From an uncultured Flavobacteriales bacterium (GTDB lineage: Bacteria; Bacteroidota; Bacteroidia; Flavobacteriales; Crocinitomicaceae): DNA of 64,000 nucleotides. Under the pieces are notes generated by a model that did no database searches, was not told the origin of the DNA, and saw only the letters and a list, made by a program, of their open reading frames with translations. Where the stretch lies: NCBI GenBank assembly GCA_946479985.1, contig CAMLIF010000007.1:11701-75700 (forward strand), read 5' to 3'. The translations under genes and the position numbers were made by a program. The first letter of the stretch is position 1. Every line of letters starts with the position of its first letter. Shown piece after piece: positions 9,148 through 19,400 of this stretch.

Positions 9148-10179
9148 TTATTGTTCAACCCACACCTTCGCACCTTCCGAACAATTCGTGCAGATATCGA
9201 TTTGGCTTCTGTCACTGATTACCGCTTTACGGAAGTCTTTATATTCTCTACCGGTCCAGATTTCCTTGAAGGATTTGGTCTCAAGAGAGCCAAGCGGATG
9301 CTCTGCATCTTTATCAAAGCAGCAGGGAACAACCTGACCGTCGAAAGTAAGAACACTCGAACTCCACATCCGCCAGCAATGATCTCCGCCAACAAATTTT
9401 ACGCGGTAAGTTCCATCTTTTTGTTTGATGTACCGCGAGTATTCTTCGTTTTCCGGAATGAGTTCATTGCCGTTTTTATAATCGTAAACCTGTGCCGTTT
9501 TAAAGCGTACTTCGTCTATTCCGATTTGATCTGCAAGCTGCTGAACTTCGTTTATTTGATGTTCATTGGCTCTTACTACTAAAAATTGGAAAATAAGATA
9601 CGGTGTTTGACTTCCAGCTTCAATTTTTGCTTTTGCCAGCGCTTTCGAACCGTCAATCACTTTTTGCAGCGTTCCGTTTACGCGATATGATTCATAAGTT
9701 TCCTGGGTTAAACCGTCTATTGAAATGATTAAACGGTCGAGGCCCGATGTAACAATTTCCTGAGCTTTTTTATCGTCAATGAAATGTGCATTTGTTGAAG
9801 TTGCCGTGTAGATTTTTTTTTGTTTGGCGGCTTTGATCAGATCTAGAAAACGAGGGTGTAAAAAAGGTTCTCCCTGGAAATAGTAATTGATATAGAAAAC
9901 GGTTGGAGCGAGTTGAGTCAGCCAATTTTCGTGTTTTTGCAAATCCAGTTTTCCGGTTGGCCGGGTGAAAATTTTTAATCCGCTCGGACAAGCCGGACAG
10001 CCCAAATTGCACGCTGTAGTTGGTTCAATACTCAACGAGAATGGTTTTCCGAAAACAACCGGTTGTTTGGTAAGCCGTGAATAATAGAAACTCATTTTCA
10101 GTCCAATAAGATTGAAAAATCTCCTGGCGGTTAAATGCTTCAGGATGTTTAAATTATCGTTTCGTTGCGCTTTGGCCAT
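9148..10179 (-). CDS. Radical SAM/SPASM domain protein
   Basis: 343 residues. The radical-SAM cluster motif C-x3-C-x2-C is in ACNLGCPACPSG (near residue 57) and binds the 4Fe-4S cluster that cleaves S-adenosylmethionine. The C-terminal SPASM-type region has DHCWRMWSS, VVPCCFDKD, then ICTNCSEG, giving cysteines for an auxiliary cluster. Such proteins modify peptides or small molecules. No precursor-peptide gene is visible beside it, so the substrate is unknown. Basic N-terminal residues and no signal peptide suggest a cytoplasmic enzyme. The minus strand just upstream has TACTTTCG, a one-mismatch -7 box. Confidence 0.9.
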   Translation of the reverse strand: MAKAQRNDNLNILKHLTARRFFNLIGLKMSFYYSRLTKQPVVFGKPFSLSIEPTTACNLGCPACPSGLKIFTRPTGKLDLQKHENWLTQLAPTVFYINYYFQGEPFLHPRFLDLIKAAKQKKIYTATSTNAHFIDDKKAQEIVTSGLDRLIISIDGLTQETYESYRVNGTLQKVIDGSKALAKAKIEAGSQTPYLIFQFLVVRANEHQINEVQQLADQIGIDEVRFKTAQVYDYKNGNELIPENEEYSRYIKQKDGTYRVKFVGGDHCWRMWSSSVLTFDGQVVPCCFDKDAEHPLGSLETKSFKEIWTGREYKDFRKAVISDRSQIDICTNCSEGAKVWVEQ

Positions 10180-10541
10180 AGTTAAAACGAAAGTACGGAT
10201 TCTGACTAACTAATGCCAGTTGCAAATTGGAGTTTATATTAACTTACCACAGATGAACATGTAAATGCGTACCTACCGGACACGCTTTGATTTAATAATA
10301 CGGCATCGGTCCTGTGCTGAGCTTGCCGAAGTATAGGCGCCAAAATATCTGCTCATCTACGGGAGAATTATGAGGTTTCCTGCCAGCAGGAAATTAGGAT
10401 CGCAAGTGATAGGGATTTGTAAGCAGTAATTTTTGGTAAAGTTTTTGTTGTCGGCGACCGGCTTTCTCTCTAATGGATTTTTAACTTTACTGTAACTTTT
10501 TTAAAGTGGGAATGTCTTTGAAAAAGCAAACACCCCAAACT
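10180..10541. other. Divergent intergenic region with short repeats
   Basis: 362 bp between the radical SAM gene (-) and the DUF5686 gene (+). I see no gene. It holds a near-perfect hairpin at 10376-10393 (TTTCCTGC-CA-GCAGGAAA). Around 10311-10336 it holds a GTGCTGAGCTTGCCGAAG stretch of the kind often dispersed between Bacteroidota genes. AT-rich sequence at 10478-10505 probably contains the DUF5686 promoter. Confidence 0.5.
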
Positions 10542-12926
10542 ATGAAACACTTTTTACTTGCTATTGCATTTATTTCCTGTGCATATTCTATCCATGCTCA
10601 AAAGATCCAGATTCTTGATGTAGAAACGAATGAGCCCATCCCGTTTGCGCGGGTTTCTTGTACGGGTAGTAAATACGTTGCTGATATTGACGGTTATTTT
10701 TCGCCAATTTGTGCCGGACAGAATACCACTTTTGTCGCCGCCGGATATTCTGATACAACCATACATTTATTAAACGAATCTGTTATTTATATGCGTGTGA
10801 AAGAAAATCAGATCGAAGAAGTAACTATCTCTGCCGAGGACGAAGAGGCTAACCGTATTATGGAAAAGGCTGCGGATCATCGAAAAGCGAATCACCCCAA
10901 CGGTGATGTTTCATACAAATACACCAGTTACAGCAAGTTTTTATTCACTTTGAATCCGGATGCCCTGGCGAAAATACCCGATACAACTTCTGATACCAGT
11001 TTGGTGAAGGTGAAAGAGTTTTTTGATCTGCAGCATTTGTTTCTGCTGGAAAGTACAACGAATCGTTTTTTTGATCCGCCTTACCGTGAAAAGGAAGAAA
11101 TTACGGCATATAAGGTTTCCGGATTTTCTGATCCGATGTTTTCGAGTTTCGCGAGTGAGTTACAGACGTTTCATTTTTACGAAAATCAATTCAGCATTCT
11201 CGGAGAATCATTTATTAGCCCGTTGGCCTTCGGAAATGTAAAAAGATATCGTTTTCAATTGATGGAAACACTGATTTCGGAGGAAGGAGATACAACTTTT
11301 CATATTCGTTTCCGCCCAAGGGTTGATAAGAATTTTGAAGGAATGAAAGGCGAAATTTTCATTAGCTCACGTAACTTTGGAATTGAAAAAGTAATTGCTT
11401 CTCCTGCTGAAAAGTCGGAAACACTGAATGCAACAATTATTCAGGAATATCAATACAGAGATGGCCGTTGGTTTCCGTATAAATTGTCAACAGAAGCGAG
11501 CTTTCCAGGCATGAAATTATCTCAGGATATTGATGATTCTTATATGATTGCTAAAGGTACAACATATATAGAAAATCTGCAGTTTGGTGTAGACCTGAAA
11601 AAAGAGAAGTTTAATGCAGCAACAGTTATTACGAACGATGACGCCGGTGAGAAAGACAGCACTCACTGGAATAATCAACGTGCTTACCAGCTTACGGACA
11701 AGGAAGAAAAGACCTACCAGACGATTGATAGTCTTTCGGAAGTGTACCATTTTGATGCGAAATTGAAGTATTTCTCCGCTTTGCTGGAAGGAAAAGTTCC
11801 TTTAGGTTACGTGCAGCTGGATTTAACACGCTTGTTCAATTACCACGAGTATGAAGGTTACCGTTTTGGTTTGGGACTGGAGAATAGTGCTAAACTGATG
11901 AAGCGTGTTACAATCGGAGGTTACGGAGCTTACGGTAACAGAGATAAAGTCTGGAAATACGGAGCTTATCTGAAAGCGAACCTGTTTCCGAAACAGTTCA
12001 TTGGTTTGGAAATGAGGTATCAGGATGATATTGCGGGTAGGGGATTGATTGGTTTTGATCCACGCAAAGATGTTTTGAAGCTGAATACAATTTACGAAGA
12101 TTTCTATATTTCACAGATGGACAGGCAGCGCTTGGCAGAAATGATGTTTACCGGCTATTTTAAACCAACTCTGGGCTGGCGAATCGGAACCTCGTATCAG
12201 CGTTTGTGGTTTACGCAGGGATACACTTTTACGAATGACGGAATCACTTATGACAAACTGGATCAGCACGAAATGAAAGGCGAATTGACCTGGAGTTTGG
12301 GTGAGAAAGTGAAGTATTTGGGGAATAAACGAATTTCCAGTGGTTCCAATAAACCGCAGTTCAAATTGGGAACTGCAATCGGGTTGAAAGGTTTGGAAGA
12401 AAGCACTTTAAATTATCAGCGAATTTACTTCGAAGTCAGTGAACGAATTCAGCTTCGTGCGGCAGGATTGCTTCAGATGAAATTAAATGCCAGGCAAACA
12501 TTTGGTGCTGTGCCTCTTTTCTGGATGAATGCCGCAAATGGTACCGGAGGTAAAGACTGGAATTTAACTGTTCCGAATACCTTTGAAACTATGCAGGCTT
12601 CCACGTTCTACCAGGATAAAATGGCTGCCTTCTATTTCAGATATACAACGAAGCCTTTGAAGACAAATTTGAAATGGACTGCTCCCAAACTTGGAATTCA
12701 TTATGCAATGGGAACAGGAACATTTAATTCGAAAGCAACACATTCTTTCATACCTCCAAGCATGCGAAAAGGATATTATGAATCAGGTCTTATTTTGGAA
12801 AACCTTTTGATCCTGAATACAACAGGTCTTGGAATTGGGGCGTTTGTTCCGTATGGATCATTGGTCTCCCCTGATCTTTCCAAAACACTGACGTTTAAGA
12901 TTTCCCTGAATGTGGTGCTGAATTAG
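10542..12926 (+). CDS. DUF5686/carboxypeptidase-regulatory-like outer-membrane protein
   Basis: The ATG at 10542 starts a signal peptide (MKHFLLAIAFISCAYSIHAQ). A longer reading from 10506 would spoil it. After it comes a carboxypeptidase-regulatory-like beta domain (ILDVETNEPIPFARVSCTG, DIDGYFSP; residues ~20-90), as in TonB-dependent receptors. A long region follows whose C-terminal ~400 residues have alternating aromatic strands typical of an outer-membrane barrel (DUF5686 type: KVPLGYVQLDLTRLFNYHE, YRFGLGLENS, and later strand pairs). The usual total length of ~800 residues fits. Role not established; probably envelope-associated. CsaA begins 13 bp downstream. Confidence 0.82.
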   Translation: MKHFLLAIAFISCAYSIHAQKIQILDVETNEPIPFARVSCTGSKYVADIDGYFSPICAGQNTTFVAAGYSDTTIHLLNESVIYMRVKENQIEEVTISAEDEEANRIMEKAADHRKANHPNGDVSYKYTSYSKFLFTLNPDALAKIPDTTSDTSLVKVKEFFDLQHLFLLESTTNRFFDPPYREKEEITAYKVSGFSDPMFSSFASELQTFHFYENQFSILGESFISPLAFGNVKRYRFQLMETLISEEGDTTFHIRFRPRVDKNFEGMKGEIFISSRNFGIEKVIASPAEKSETLNATIIQEYQYRDGRWFPYKLSTEASFPGMKLSQDIDDSYMIAKGTTYIENLQFGVDLKKEKFNAATVITNDDAGEKDSTHWNNQRAYQLTDKEEKTYQTIDSLSEVYHFDAKLKYFSALLEGKVPLGYVQLDLTRLFNYHEYEGYRFGLGLENSAKLMKRVTIGGYGAYGNRDKVWKYGAYLKANLFPKQFIGLEMRYQDDIAGRGLIGFDPRKDVLKLNTIYEDFYISQMDRQRLAEMMFTGYFKPTLGWRIGTSYQRLWFTQGYTFTNDGITYDKLDQHEMKGELTWSLGEKVKYLGNKRISSGSNKPQFKLGTAIGLKGLEESTLNYQRIYFEVSERIQLRAAGLLQMKLNARQTFGAVPLFWMNAANGTGGKDWNLTVPNTFETMQASTFYQDKMAAFYFRYTTKPLKTNLKWTAPKLGIHYAMGTGTFNSKATHSFIPPSMRKGYYESGLILENLLILNTTGLGIGAFVPYGSLVSPDLSKTLTFKISLNVVLN

Positions 12927-12939
12927 ATAAGTAGAAAAC

Positions 12940-13284
12940 ATGATTATTACCGAACAGGAAATAAATTGGAGCGACTTTTCGAAAGTTGAAATGCGGGTTG
13001 GTACCATTATCAGTGCAGAACTATTTGTTGAGGCAAGAAATCCTGCTTACAAGCTTCTGGTAGATTTCGGAGAATTTGGTATCAAGAAATCCTCAGCGCA
13101 AATAACAAAGTTATATCAGCCTGCAGATTTAACAGGGAAGCAGGTAATTGGAGTGATTAATTTTCCTCCGAAACAAATTGCAACCATAAAAAGTGAGTGC
13201 CTGATCCTGGGAGCTGTCGAGAACGATGAGGTTACCTTGCTAACCGTCGATTTGAAAGTGAAAAACGGATTACGAATAGGATAA
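12940..13284 (+). CDS. csaA: CsaA-like tRNA-binding domain protein
   Basis: 114 residues forming a single EMAP-II/tRNA-binding OB fold, as in the homodimeric chaperone CsaA. Seen: DFSKVEMRVGTIISAELF at residues ~12-29, a lysine-containing KKSSAQITKLYQ segment, and GVINFPPKQIATIKSECLILGA. The final NGLRIG corresponds to the family's NGSRI ending. CsaA has been described as an export-linked chaperone with tRNA-binding fold. It follows the DUF5686 gene by 13 bp and converges on murI, leaving only 4 bp between stop codons. Confidence 0.88.
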   Translation: MIITEQEINWSDFSKVEMRVGTIISAELFVEARNPAYKLLVDFGEFGIKKSSAQITKLYQPADLTGKQVIGVINFPPKQIATIKSECLILGAVENDEVTLLTVDLKVKNGLRIG

Positions 13285-13288
13285 AACG

Positions 13289-14113
13289 TTACAAACGAAT
13301 ATGCTCAGCTACTATTGCTTCTCCCAAAAAGGTAGAAGCCTTTTCTGAAAAATCAGTGGCATTTTCTGTGGTTAAATACCTTGATTTTCCGCCTTTCGAG
13401 CACATGGAATCAATTTCAGGATGCCGCTGCATGTAATCTGCTAAGCTGTCGGCAACCAATTCGCCCTGGGCAATTACCTGAATAGAATCCGGGAGCAATT
13501 CTTCCAATCGTTTTTTGATTAACGGGTAATGCGTACAGGCTAAAAGAATCGTGTCAATTTTTGGGTCCTGCTCGAGGAGAGAAACCAGGTCTTTCTGAAG
13601 GAAATAGGTTCCGCCTGGCGAGTCGTAGGCATTGTTTTCAATCAAGGGAACCCACATTGGACATGCCTGCTGCGTGACTACAAGCTCCGGCGACATTTTT
13701 CCCAATTCAATGAGGTAACTTCCGGATTTCACCGTTCCTTCGGTTCCTAAAATCCCAACATGCTTTGAACCTGTGCTTTTCTCCAATGCTTCGGTACTGG
13801 GCCGAATAACACCGAGAACCCGCTTCGTACTTTGTAAAAGAGGTAATTGTTTCTGCTGGATACTTCTTAAGGCTTTTGCCGATGCAGTATTACAAGCAAG
13901 AATTACAAGCGAACAGCCTTCATCGAAAAGATGTTGAACGGCTTCCCACGTATATTCGTAAATCACATCGAAACTACGTGACCCATAAGGTGCGCGGGCA
14001 TTGTCGCCAAGATAAAGGTAATCGTAAGCAGGAAGTTTTTTCTGCAATTCACTTAGAACAGATAATCCTCCGTAACCGGAATCAAAAACACCAATTGGAC
14101 CTGAGTTTTCCAT
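13289..14113 (-). CDS. murI: Glutamate racemase
   Basis: 274 residues, standard size. It makes D-glutamate for peptidoglycan by a two-cysteine acid/base mechanism. Both catalytic cysteines are seen in their motifs: LVILACNTASAKALR (near residue 75) and TILLACTHYPLIKK (near residue 190). The N-terminal GVFDSGYGGLSVLSEL is the substrate-site signature. In many Bacteroidota murI sits next to the skp-skp-bamA-uppS group. Here a dioxygenase gene lies between murI and skp. A TAnnTTTG box lies just 5 bp before the start codon, suggesting a very short leader. Confidence 0.95.
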   Translation of the reverse strand: MENSGPIGVFDSGYGGLSVLSELQKKLPAYDYLYLGDNARAPYGSRSFDVIYEYTWEAVQHLFDEGCSLVILACNTASAKALRSIQQKQLPLLQSTKRVLGVIRPSTEALEKSTGSKHVGILGTEGTVKSGSYLIELGKMSPELVVTQQACPMWVPLIENNAYDSPGGTYFLQKDLVSLLEQDPKIDTILLACTHYPLIKKRLEELLPDSIQVIAQGELVADSLADYMQRHPEIDSMCSKGGKSRYLTTENATDFSEKASTFLGEAIVAEHIRL

Positions 14114-14117
14114 ACTT

Positions 14118-14125
14118 CAAAAGTA
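14118..14125 (-). promoter_or_regulatory. Candidate -7 box for murI (near-leaderless)
   Basis: The minus strand reads TACTTTTG, a perfect TAnnTTTG, ending 5 bp before the murI ATG. If used, the mRNA would start at or very near the start codon. The adjoining 14135-14153 is a perfect 9-bp inverted repeat (GAATTGGAA and complement), a possible operator. Confidence 0.4.
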
Positions 14126-14177
14126 CACAGAATTGAATTGGAAATTCCAATTCTAATAACTAAGTGGAGTAAAATTG

Positions 14178-14212
14178 AAAAAGGTCACTGAGCGGAGTTG
14201 AAGTGCCTTTTT
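14178..14212 (-). terminator. Terminator-like hairpin after the DODA gene
   Basis: On the minus strand AAAAAGGCACT pairs with AGTGACCTTTTT with one bulged base, followed by T residues, directly downstream of the dioxygenase stop. The loop holds a CTCCGCTCAGTG-type sequence frequent between Bacteroidota genes. Confidence 0.65.
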
Positions 14213-14219
14213 CCATTAT

Positions 14220-15098
14220 CTAACCGAACTGCACCGATGTCATATTCAAACTTCCGCCTACCAGCTCGTCGTTAAACAATCCGATTGCATCATTCTCATT
14301 TGAAAGGCCAAGCGTGTATAGCAAGGGGTAGTAATGATCAGGAGTTGGGATTGCCAGTGCAACTGATGAGCCTAGTTTTTTGTAATCAATCAATGCCTGA
14401 TGATCACAATCCTGGATCAATGATTTGAATTTCTCATGAGCCTCAATTGCCCAGTCGAAACCGTAATTGGGCTGGTTGAGCTTATCCCATGCTACTTTTC
14501 CGAGGTTATGGACCATATTACCGCTTCCGATAATCAAAACACCTTGCTTACGCAATGCTTTTAGTTCCTTTGCCAAATTGTAATGGTATTGAGGATCTTT
14601 GTAGTAATCAATACTTAATTGAAGGACCGGAACATTAGCATTCGGATACATGTGACGAACAACCGTCCAGGTTCCATGATCCAAACCCCATTCGTGATCT
14701 AGACCAACCGGAGTTGATGTAATGAGCTCTTTGGTTGTTAGTGCAAGTGTCGGTGATCCGGGGGCCGGATATTGCACATCGAAAAGTTCCTGTGGAAATC
14801 CACCGAAATCATGAATTGTTTTGGGTGTATCCATTGCTGTGATGTACGTTCCTTTCGTTAGCCAGTGAGCAGAGATTACTAAAACAGCTTTTGGAGTTGG
14901 GAGATGTTCTACCTGCTTTTTCCACTGTTGAGAAAAGTTATTGTCCTGAATGCCATTCATGGGGGAACCGTGGCCAATAAATAAAACCGGATAAGTATAA
15001 TCCTCTTCTTCGAGAATATTTCTGAGTGATAGGGCGGAAGTAAGTCCACTAACTGCTGCAAATCCTAACATAGACGATACGAAAGTTGAACGTTTCAT
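14220..15098 (-). CDS. ygiD: 4,5-DOPA dioxygenase extradiol-family protein (LigB fold)
   Basis: 292 residues. The LigB-type non-haem metal site is visible: FIGHGSPMNGIQ (near residue 42), ISAHWLTKG, IHDFGGFPQELFDV, and DHGTWTVVRHMYPNA with the metal-binding and catalytic histidines. IGSGNMVHNLG is also typical. Family members open the ring of catechols such as DOPA. The true substrate in this organism is unknown. The first ~30 residues (MKRSTFVSSMLGFAAVSGLT) are hydrophobic, unlike the shorter E. coli protein, and may be a signal or anchor. It lies between murI and the two skp genes. Confidence 0.88.
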   Translation of the reverse strand: MKRSTFVSSMLGFAAVSGLTSALSLRNILEEEDYTYPVLFIGHGSPMNGIQDNNFSQQWKKQVEHLPTPKAVLVISAHWLTKGTYITAMDTPKTIHDFGGFPQELFDVQYPAPGSPTLALTTKELITSTPVGLDHEWGLDHGTWTVVRHMYPNANVPVLQLSIDYYKDPQYHYNLAKELKALRKQGVLIIGSGNMVHNLGKVAWDKLNQPNYGFDWAIEAHEKFKSLIQDCDHQALIDYKKLGSSVALAIPTPDHYYPLLYTLGLSNENDAIGLFNDELVGGSLNMTSVQFG

Positions 15099-15187
15099 GG
15101 CGTAAAGATAATGAATACCATGGTAAATAAATGTGTCGGAAATATTAATTAGCTTGAAAATCAGCTCAATCTTTAAAAGCTAAGAAC

Positions 15188-15224
15188 AAAAAAAACCGTC
15201 CCGGCTTATCCGGAACGGTTTTAA
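15188..15224 (-). terminator. Intrinsic terminator of the skp pair
   Basis: On the minus strand AAAACCGT-T-CCGG pairs with CCGG-G-ACGGTTTT around a 5-nt loop, followed by an eight-T run. It lies 17 bp past the stop of the second OmpH gene. Confidence 0.9.
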
Positions 15225-15240
15225 GAATGTTGTTGCAAGA

Positions 15241-15765
15241 CTATTGTGGTTTTGGAGCAGGAGCTGCCGCATCCAGTTTTAGTACTTCCTTCAAAACATC
15301 GGCAGTAATATCTTCACCACCATCGTAATAAAGAAGAACAGATTTGTCGATTACGTACGTTAATTTTCTCAATTTAGAAACATTGCTTACAGCTGTTTTC
15401 ACTGTCTCCAAACTTTTCTTGTTTATTTCAGCTGAAAGTGCTTGCAATTCACGGTCGATACTTTGTTCACGACTTGAAATACGAGCCTGAAGTTCACGCA
15501 TTTGGTTTTCGTAAGATTGTTTAACCAATTGCGACCATTCCGGGTGTTTTTGGTAGTATTCAACCATAGCGTTCAGGGTACTGTCCATTCCAGTCAATTC
15601 TTTTACACCATTTTGTTCAATGATGCCGATTTCTGCTATAGCAGCTCTTCTTGATGGAATTGTATCTAACACTTTTTGTGAGTCAACGTGTCCCATTTTG
15701 GTTTGTGCAACAGCACTTGTGATGGAAACAATGGCAAGTGCCAGAGCGAAAAATAATTTTTTCAT
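15241..15765 (-). CDS. OmpH/Skp-family periplasmic chaperone (second of pair)
   Basis: 174 residues with a signal peptide (MKKLFFALALAIVSITSAVAQ), then the OmpH/Skp pattern: KMGHVDSQKVLDTIPSRRA, a long coiled-coil arm (residues ~45-130), and a short C-terminal strand region (LTYVIDKSVLLYYDGGEDIT) that completes the trimer core. Skp holds unfolded outer-membrane proteins on their way to BamA. It is 26 bp downstream of a paralogous gene and is followed by a strong terminator. A proline/alanine-rich tail (AAPAPKPQ) ends it. Confidence 0.92.
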   Translation of the reverse strand: MKKLFFALALAIVSITSAVAQTKMGHVDSQKVLDTIPSRRAAIAEIGIIEQNGVKELTGMDSTLNAMVEYYQKHPEWSQLVKQSYENQMRELQARISSREQSIDRELQALSAEINKKSLETVKTAVSNVSKLRKLTYVIDKSVLLYYDGGEDITADVLKEVLKLDAAAPAPKPQ

Positions 15766-15791
15766 TTTTTGATTGTTGTTTTAGTTGTTTT

Positions 15792-16310
15792 CTATTTGGA
15801 ATTTGCTCCCAGTTCTTTCAGCACTTCATCGCTAATATCGAATTTGCTGTCTGCAAAAACCAGGTTACTTTGGTTTGCCTTGTCGAAGATAAAGCTGTAA
15901 TTGCGTTTGGAGGCTATCGTCTGCATGGCTTCATACACTTTGTCCTGGATAGGTTTGATCAATTCTTGTCGTTTTTGAAAATAATCTCCTGAAACACCGA
16001 ATCTGGTTTTTTGCATTTCCATTGCTTCGGTTTCCAGTGTTTTAATTTCTTCTTCTCTTTTCAACTTTTCTTCAGCCGGTAAGAGGTCTTGTTCACGCAA
16101 GAAGTTGTCTTTTTTTAATTTGATTGCTTCATACCTTTCTTCTATTTCTTTAGTCCAACGATCAGCAAGTTTGTCTAATCGATCTTTAGCGTCTTTGTAC
16201 TCCGGAAGTTTATTCAGGATGTACTCTGAGTCGATATAGCCATACTTCTGAGCCGAACTGACAAAGCTCGTGCCAAGTATTACAAGAAGAGTTAAAAGTA
16301 AGTTTTTCAT
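15792..16310 (-). CDS. OmpH/Skp-family periplasmic chaperone (first of pair)
   Basis: The start is the ATG at 16308-16310, giving the signal peptide MKNLLLTLLVILGTSFVSSAQ. An in-frame upstream start adds six residues and weakens it. The mature protein has KYGYIDSEYILNKLPEY, a charged coiled-coil arm (residues ~35-115), and the final NYSFIFDKANQSNLVFADS strand region. Tandem skp genes directly after bamA are normal in Bacteroidota. Here bamA lies 9.4 kb away with surface-protein genes between. The minus strand upstream has TATCTTCG, a one-mismatch -7 box. Confidence 0.92.
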   Translation of the reverse strand: MKNLLLTLLVILGTSFVSSAQKYGYIDSEYILNKLPEYKDAKDRLDKLADRWTKEIEERYEAIKLKKDNFLREQDLLPAEEKLKREEEIKTLETEAMEMQKTRFGVSGDYFQKRQELIKPIQDKVYEAMQTIASKRNYSFIFDKANQSNLVFADSKFDISDEVLKELGANSK

Positions 16311-16447
16311 AGTTGGAAAAATCTTCAAACGACGAAGATAGTATATTTATTGTTTTCAGTAACGAAGAGAGTTGAAAGCTTTGCTTTTTAGCGTTTTTTA
16401 ATATATGGGCATAAATCGCCGCTTGACCCTACATATAGTCCTGATTA

Positions 16448-19400
16448 TTATTGTTTCACCATCTTCTTCGTTGCAACAATTTGTCCGTCTGCCACAAGCG
16501 TATACGTATAAGTTCCGGAACTCAGATCAGAACCGAAAACAGTTAAACTTCCCAACCCGCGATCTACAACATCAACCGATTGAATCAGTTTCCCGTTCCC
16601 GTCGTAGAAATGTATTTGCGCTTTTTGAACCGTTGCAGGAATGGAGAAATTAATTACTGTCTGTTCTGCAAATGGATTCGGAACGTTTTGGTCCAGTACA
16701 ATTGCAGTTCTGTCGATAAGTGTAACCGTTAAGTTCTTACGAACTGCTTCCTGTGCTTCCGGAGTATTTGCCTGGATAGCACTTTGACTTAACTGGCACA
16801 AGAAAGGCAAGATACCTGAAAGACAATTTTCCAATTGAGTCAGACGCGTGTTCAAATCCTCAATCGTTTCTTGTTGCGTTGTGTTTTCACTAGTTAAAGC
16901 ATCAATAATTGAATCTTTACTTTCAACTTCTCCATTCAATTCCTGGATTGCTTCTGCTAAAATGGGAACTACTTTGTCATATTCAATGTGCAGTAATTCA
17001 TCATCAGCCAGATATGTCAGGCGCGAATCTATTTGTGCAATTTCCTGAGCAATAAAACCAATGTGATTGGCGCTGTCCAGGTTCAGCTCCGGATGAACAG
17101 TGTGATTCCAATCATACGAAACACCACGCATTTCCAGTACTTTATTTAATGAACCGTTTAAGTCCTGAATGTTCGTTTTTATAGATTCATCGGAAAGCGT
17201 TGCTTTTTCTACTTTTTGGTTCAGTTCTATGATTGCTTGGGTATTGATAGGAATGATAGCGTTATAGTTTAAAGCCAGGTATTCAGTTGGATTATAAACA
17301 AAATCTCCGTTTTCATCCGCTCCTCCGGGTTGAACAGAAGCTTTAACAGCAGTTGGTAGCAAAGCCTGAACATCCTGTGCAAGAAAGCCATACTGCAATT
17401 GATCGTTGAATCCGAACTGCTCATAGTTCTCAACGTCCATGTAATATGTTTTAGGCTTTAGCTTCGTCACAATATCCAAACCATTTGTCAACGGATTGAC
17501 TTCATTTTTCAGGATACTATCTGAAGTTATGAACGTACCTCCGGCTTGAACATCTCCGTTGAAATAACCTGCATAATTACCAGTTCCTCCGGCATAGGCA
17601 CCGTAAACACTGTAACTGTTTGTGGCTCCACCTGCACGACCATAAACACCAATATTAATGTCCGATCCGTTCGTTAAAGCCTGTCCTTCAACTCCCATAC
17701 TAAGGTTTGTTGCCCCACCATAAACAATTGCGCTAACTCCGGTTCTACCAAGTGGGTAAGATGTTGTTCCTGCATCAACAAGGAAACTGCCGCCTATACC
17801 TCCGGGACCGTTTTGATAAACATCTACTTTAGCTTTCAAAGGTGCCCCACAATCCCAGCCAAAACCAACATTGTTGTCAGGATCGGTTGTGCTGTTATTC
17901 GAGAAATAGAAGTTGTAATCGTTTAATTCCACGTGACGGTCAGATTGAAAATCACCTCCAAGTGTATCTGCACAAACCACTCCGAACGGAGCTTGTCCCC
18001 AGCGTAAAACACCAAGTGAATCAACCATTACATATTTTGTAACTGACGGATCGGCAAGGAATGTTGAATCCGGTAAGTAACGGAAACGGCCATTTCCAAC
18101 TACATCTAATTTTTGTGTGGGTTCCTGGTTCACGCCATAAGCTGTAAAATCTCCAACACCAACTCTTCCATAACCCTGAACTGAATCTATAATTGCTCCT
18201 GCACTATTGTACTTATAATGCTGATAAACAGTTGCTGGATACATGCGCATCATTTCCAATCCCTGATAAGAAACTCCGGGAGCGTTTTCAGGATTGGCAT
18301 CTAAAATATGTCCTGTAAAAATGAAACGCATTTTATCTACCTGAGTTGGAGAGGTCACGTTTCTGTCAGTTCCCCATGCAAGAACAGCATCTAGTTTATC
18401 ATAACCTTGAGTCACGCTTGAATTTAAAGAATCCCTTGTTTTTAATCCTAACCAAACATGATCTTTCGAGTTACTAGTTAAGACTCCTAAATCCATCCAT
18501 TTCCGGTAACCTTCCATGGCAAAAATTCCGCTACCGTAGTCATATCCTAAATGCAGCAAGCTTTTTGGTCTAGTTAAAGGGAAACGCCCTGATTCACTGA
18601 TTCCGATGCGCGTTACGTTCAAACTATCGGTTAAACCAAAATATTGATTAGTAGTATAATTCTTGCGTAGCGCACCAATAGAGGTTATACGCATACGTTC
18701 ATTTTGTTCAATATTTGCAGCACCCCCATCTTCGGTTTGGACGATGAAACTGGATGCTTCCTGCCAACGCAGATAGGAATTGAGGTGTCTGAAACCCGAA
18801 GAACCATACAATTGGTTGTCAATTCCAAGTCTCAAACCATCAGTTACCTGTTCGCCCTGACCAATGGTGTCTACTGTTGTTCCAACCTGACGGCGATAAG
18901 TAACCTGCATGAATCCGAAAGCCTCATTGGCTGATGGCGTAGCTGCCGCGTATCTGTATTGGTAACTCATGTGCAGAAGTGACTGTGGAGAGTTGTAAAC
19001 AATAGTTCCCGGAACACCCACATTTAAACCGAAGGTGTTTCCTAGTCCCATTAATCCAAATGCAGTGTATCGTGCAACATGCAAGCCGTCAAAATCATAC
19101 GCATTCGAGAAATCGGTATTGTATGTAGTTGCTCCTCCCGCTCCAGATGTATAACGGAAAACCATTTCGTCTTCACCCGATCCTGATCCCGGTGTGTTAT
19201 CCGACCAAACAATACTGGTTTCTGTGACATCTTCACCAGTTCCCAATTGTCTTAATCCCATGTAGCTCAAGTCACGGTTCCCGGTTAAGGTAATTCCGGT
19301 TTTCATCCATGGGCGATACCCCAATTCCTGGTATTGCCCGCTAGAGGTTTCACCATTTAGATGCAGCAGTGAAAATGCTCCCTTGTTCTGGTAAATATTC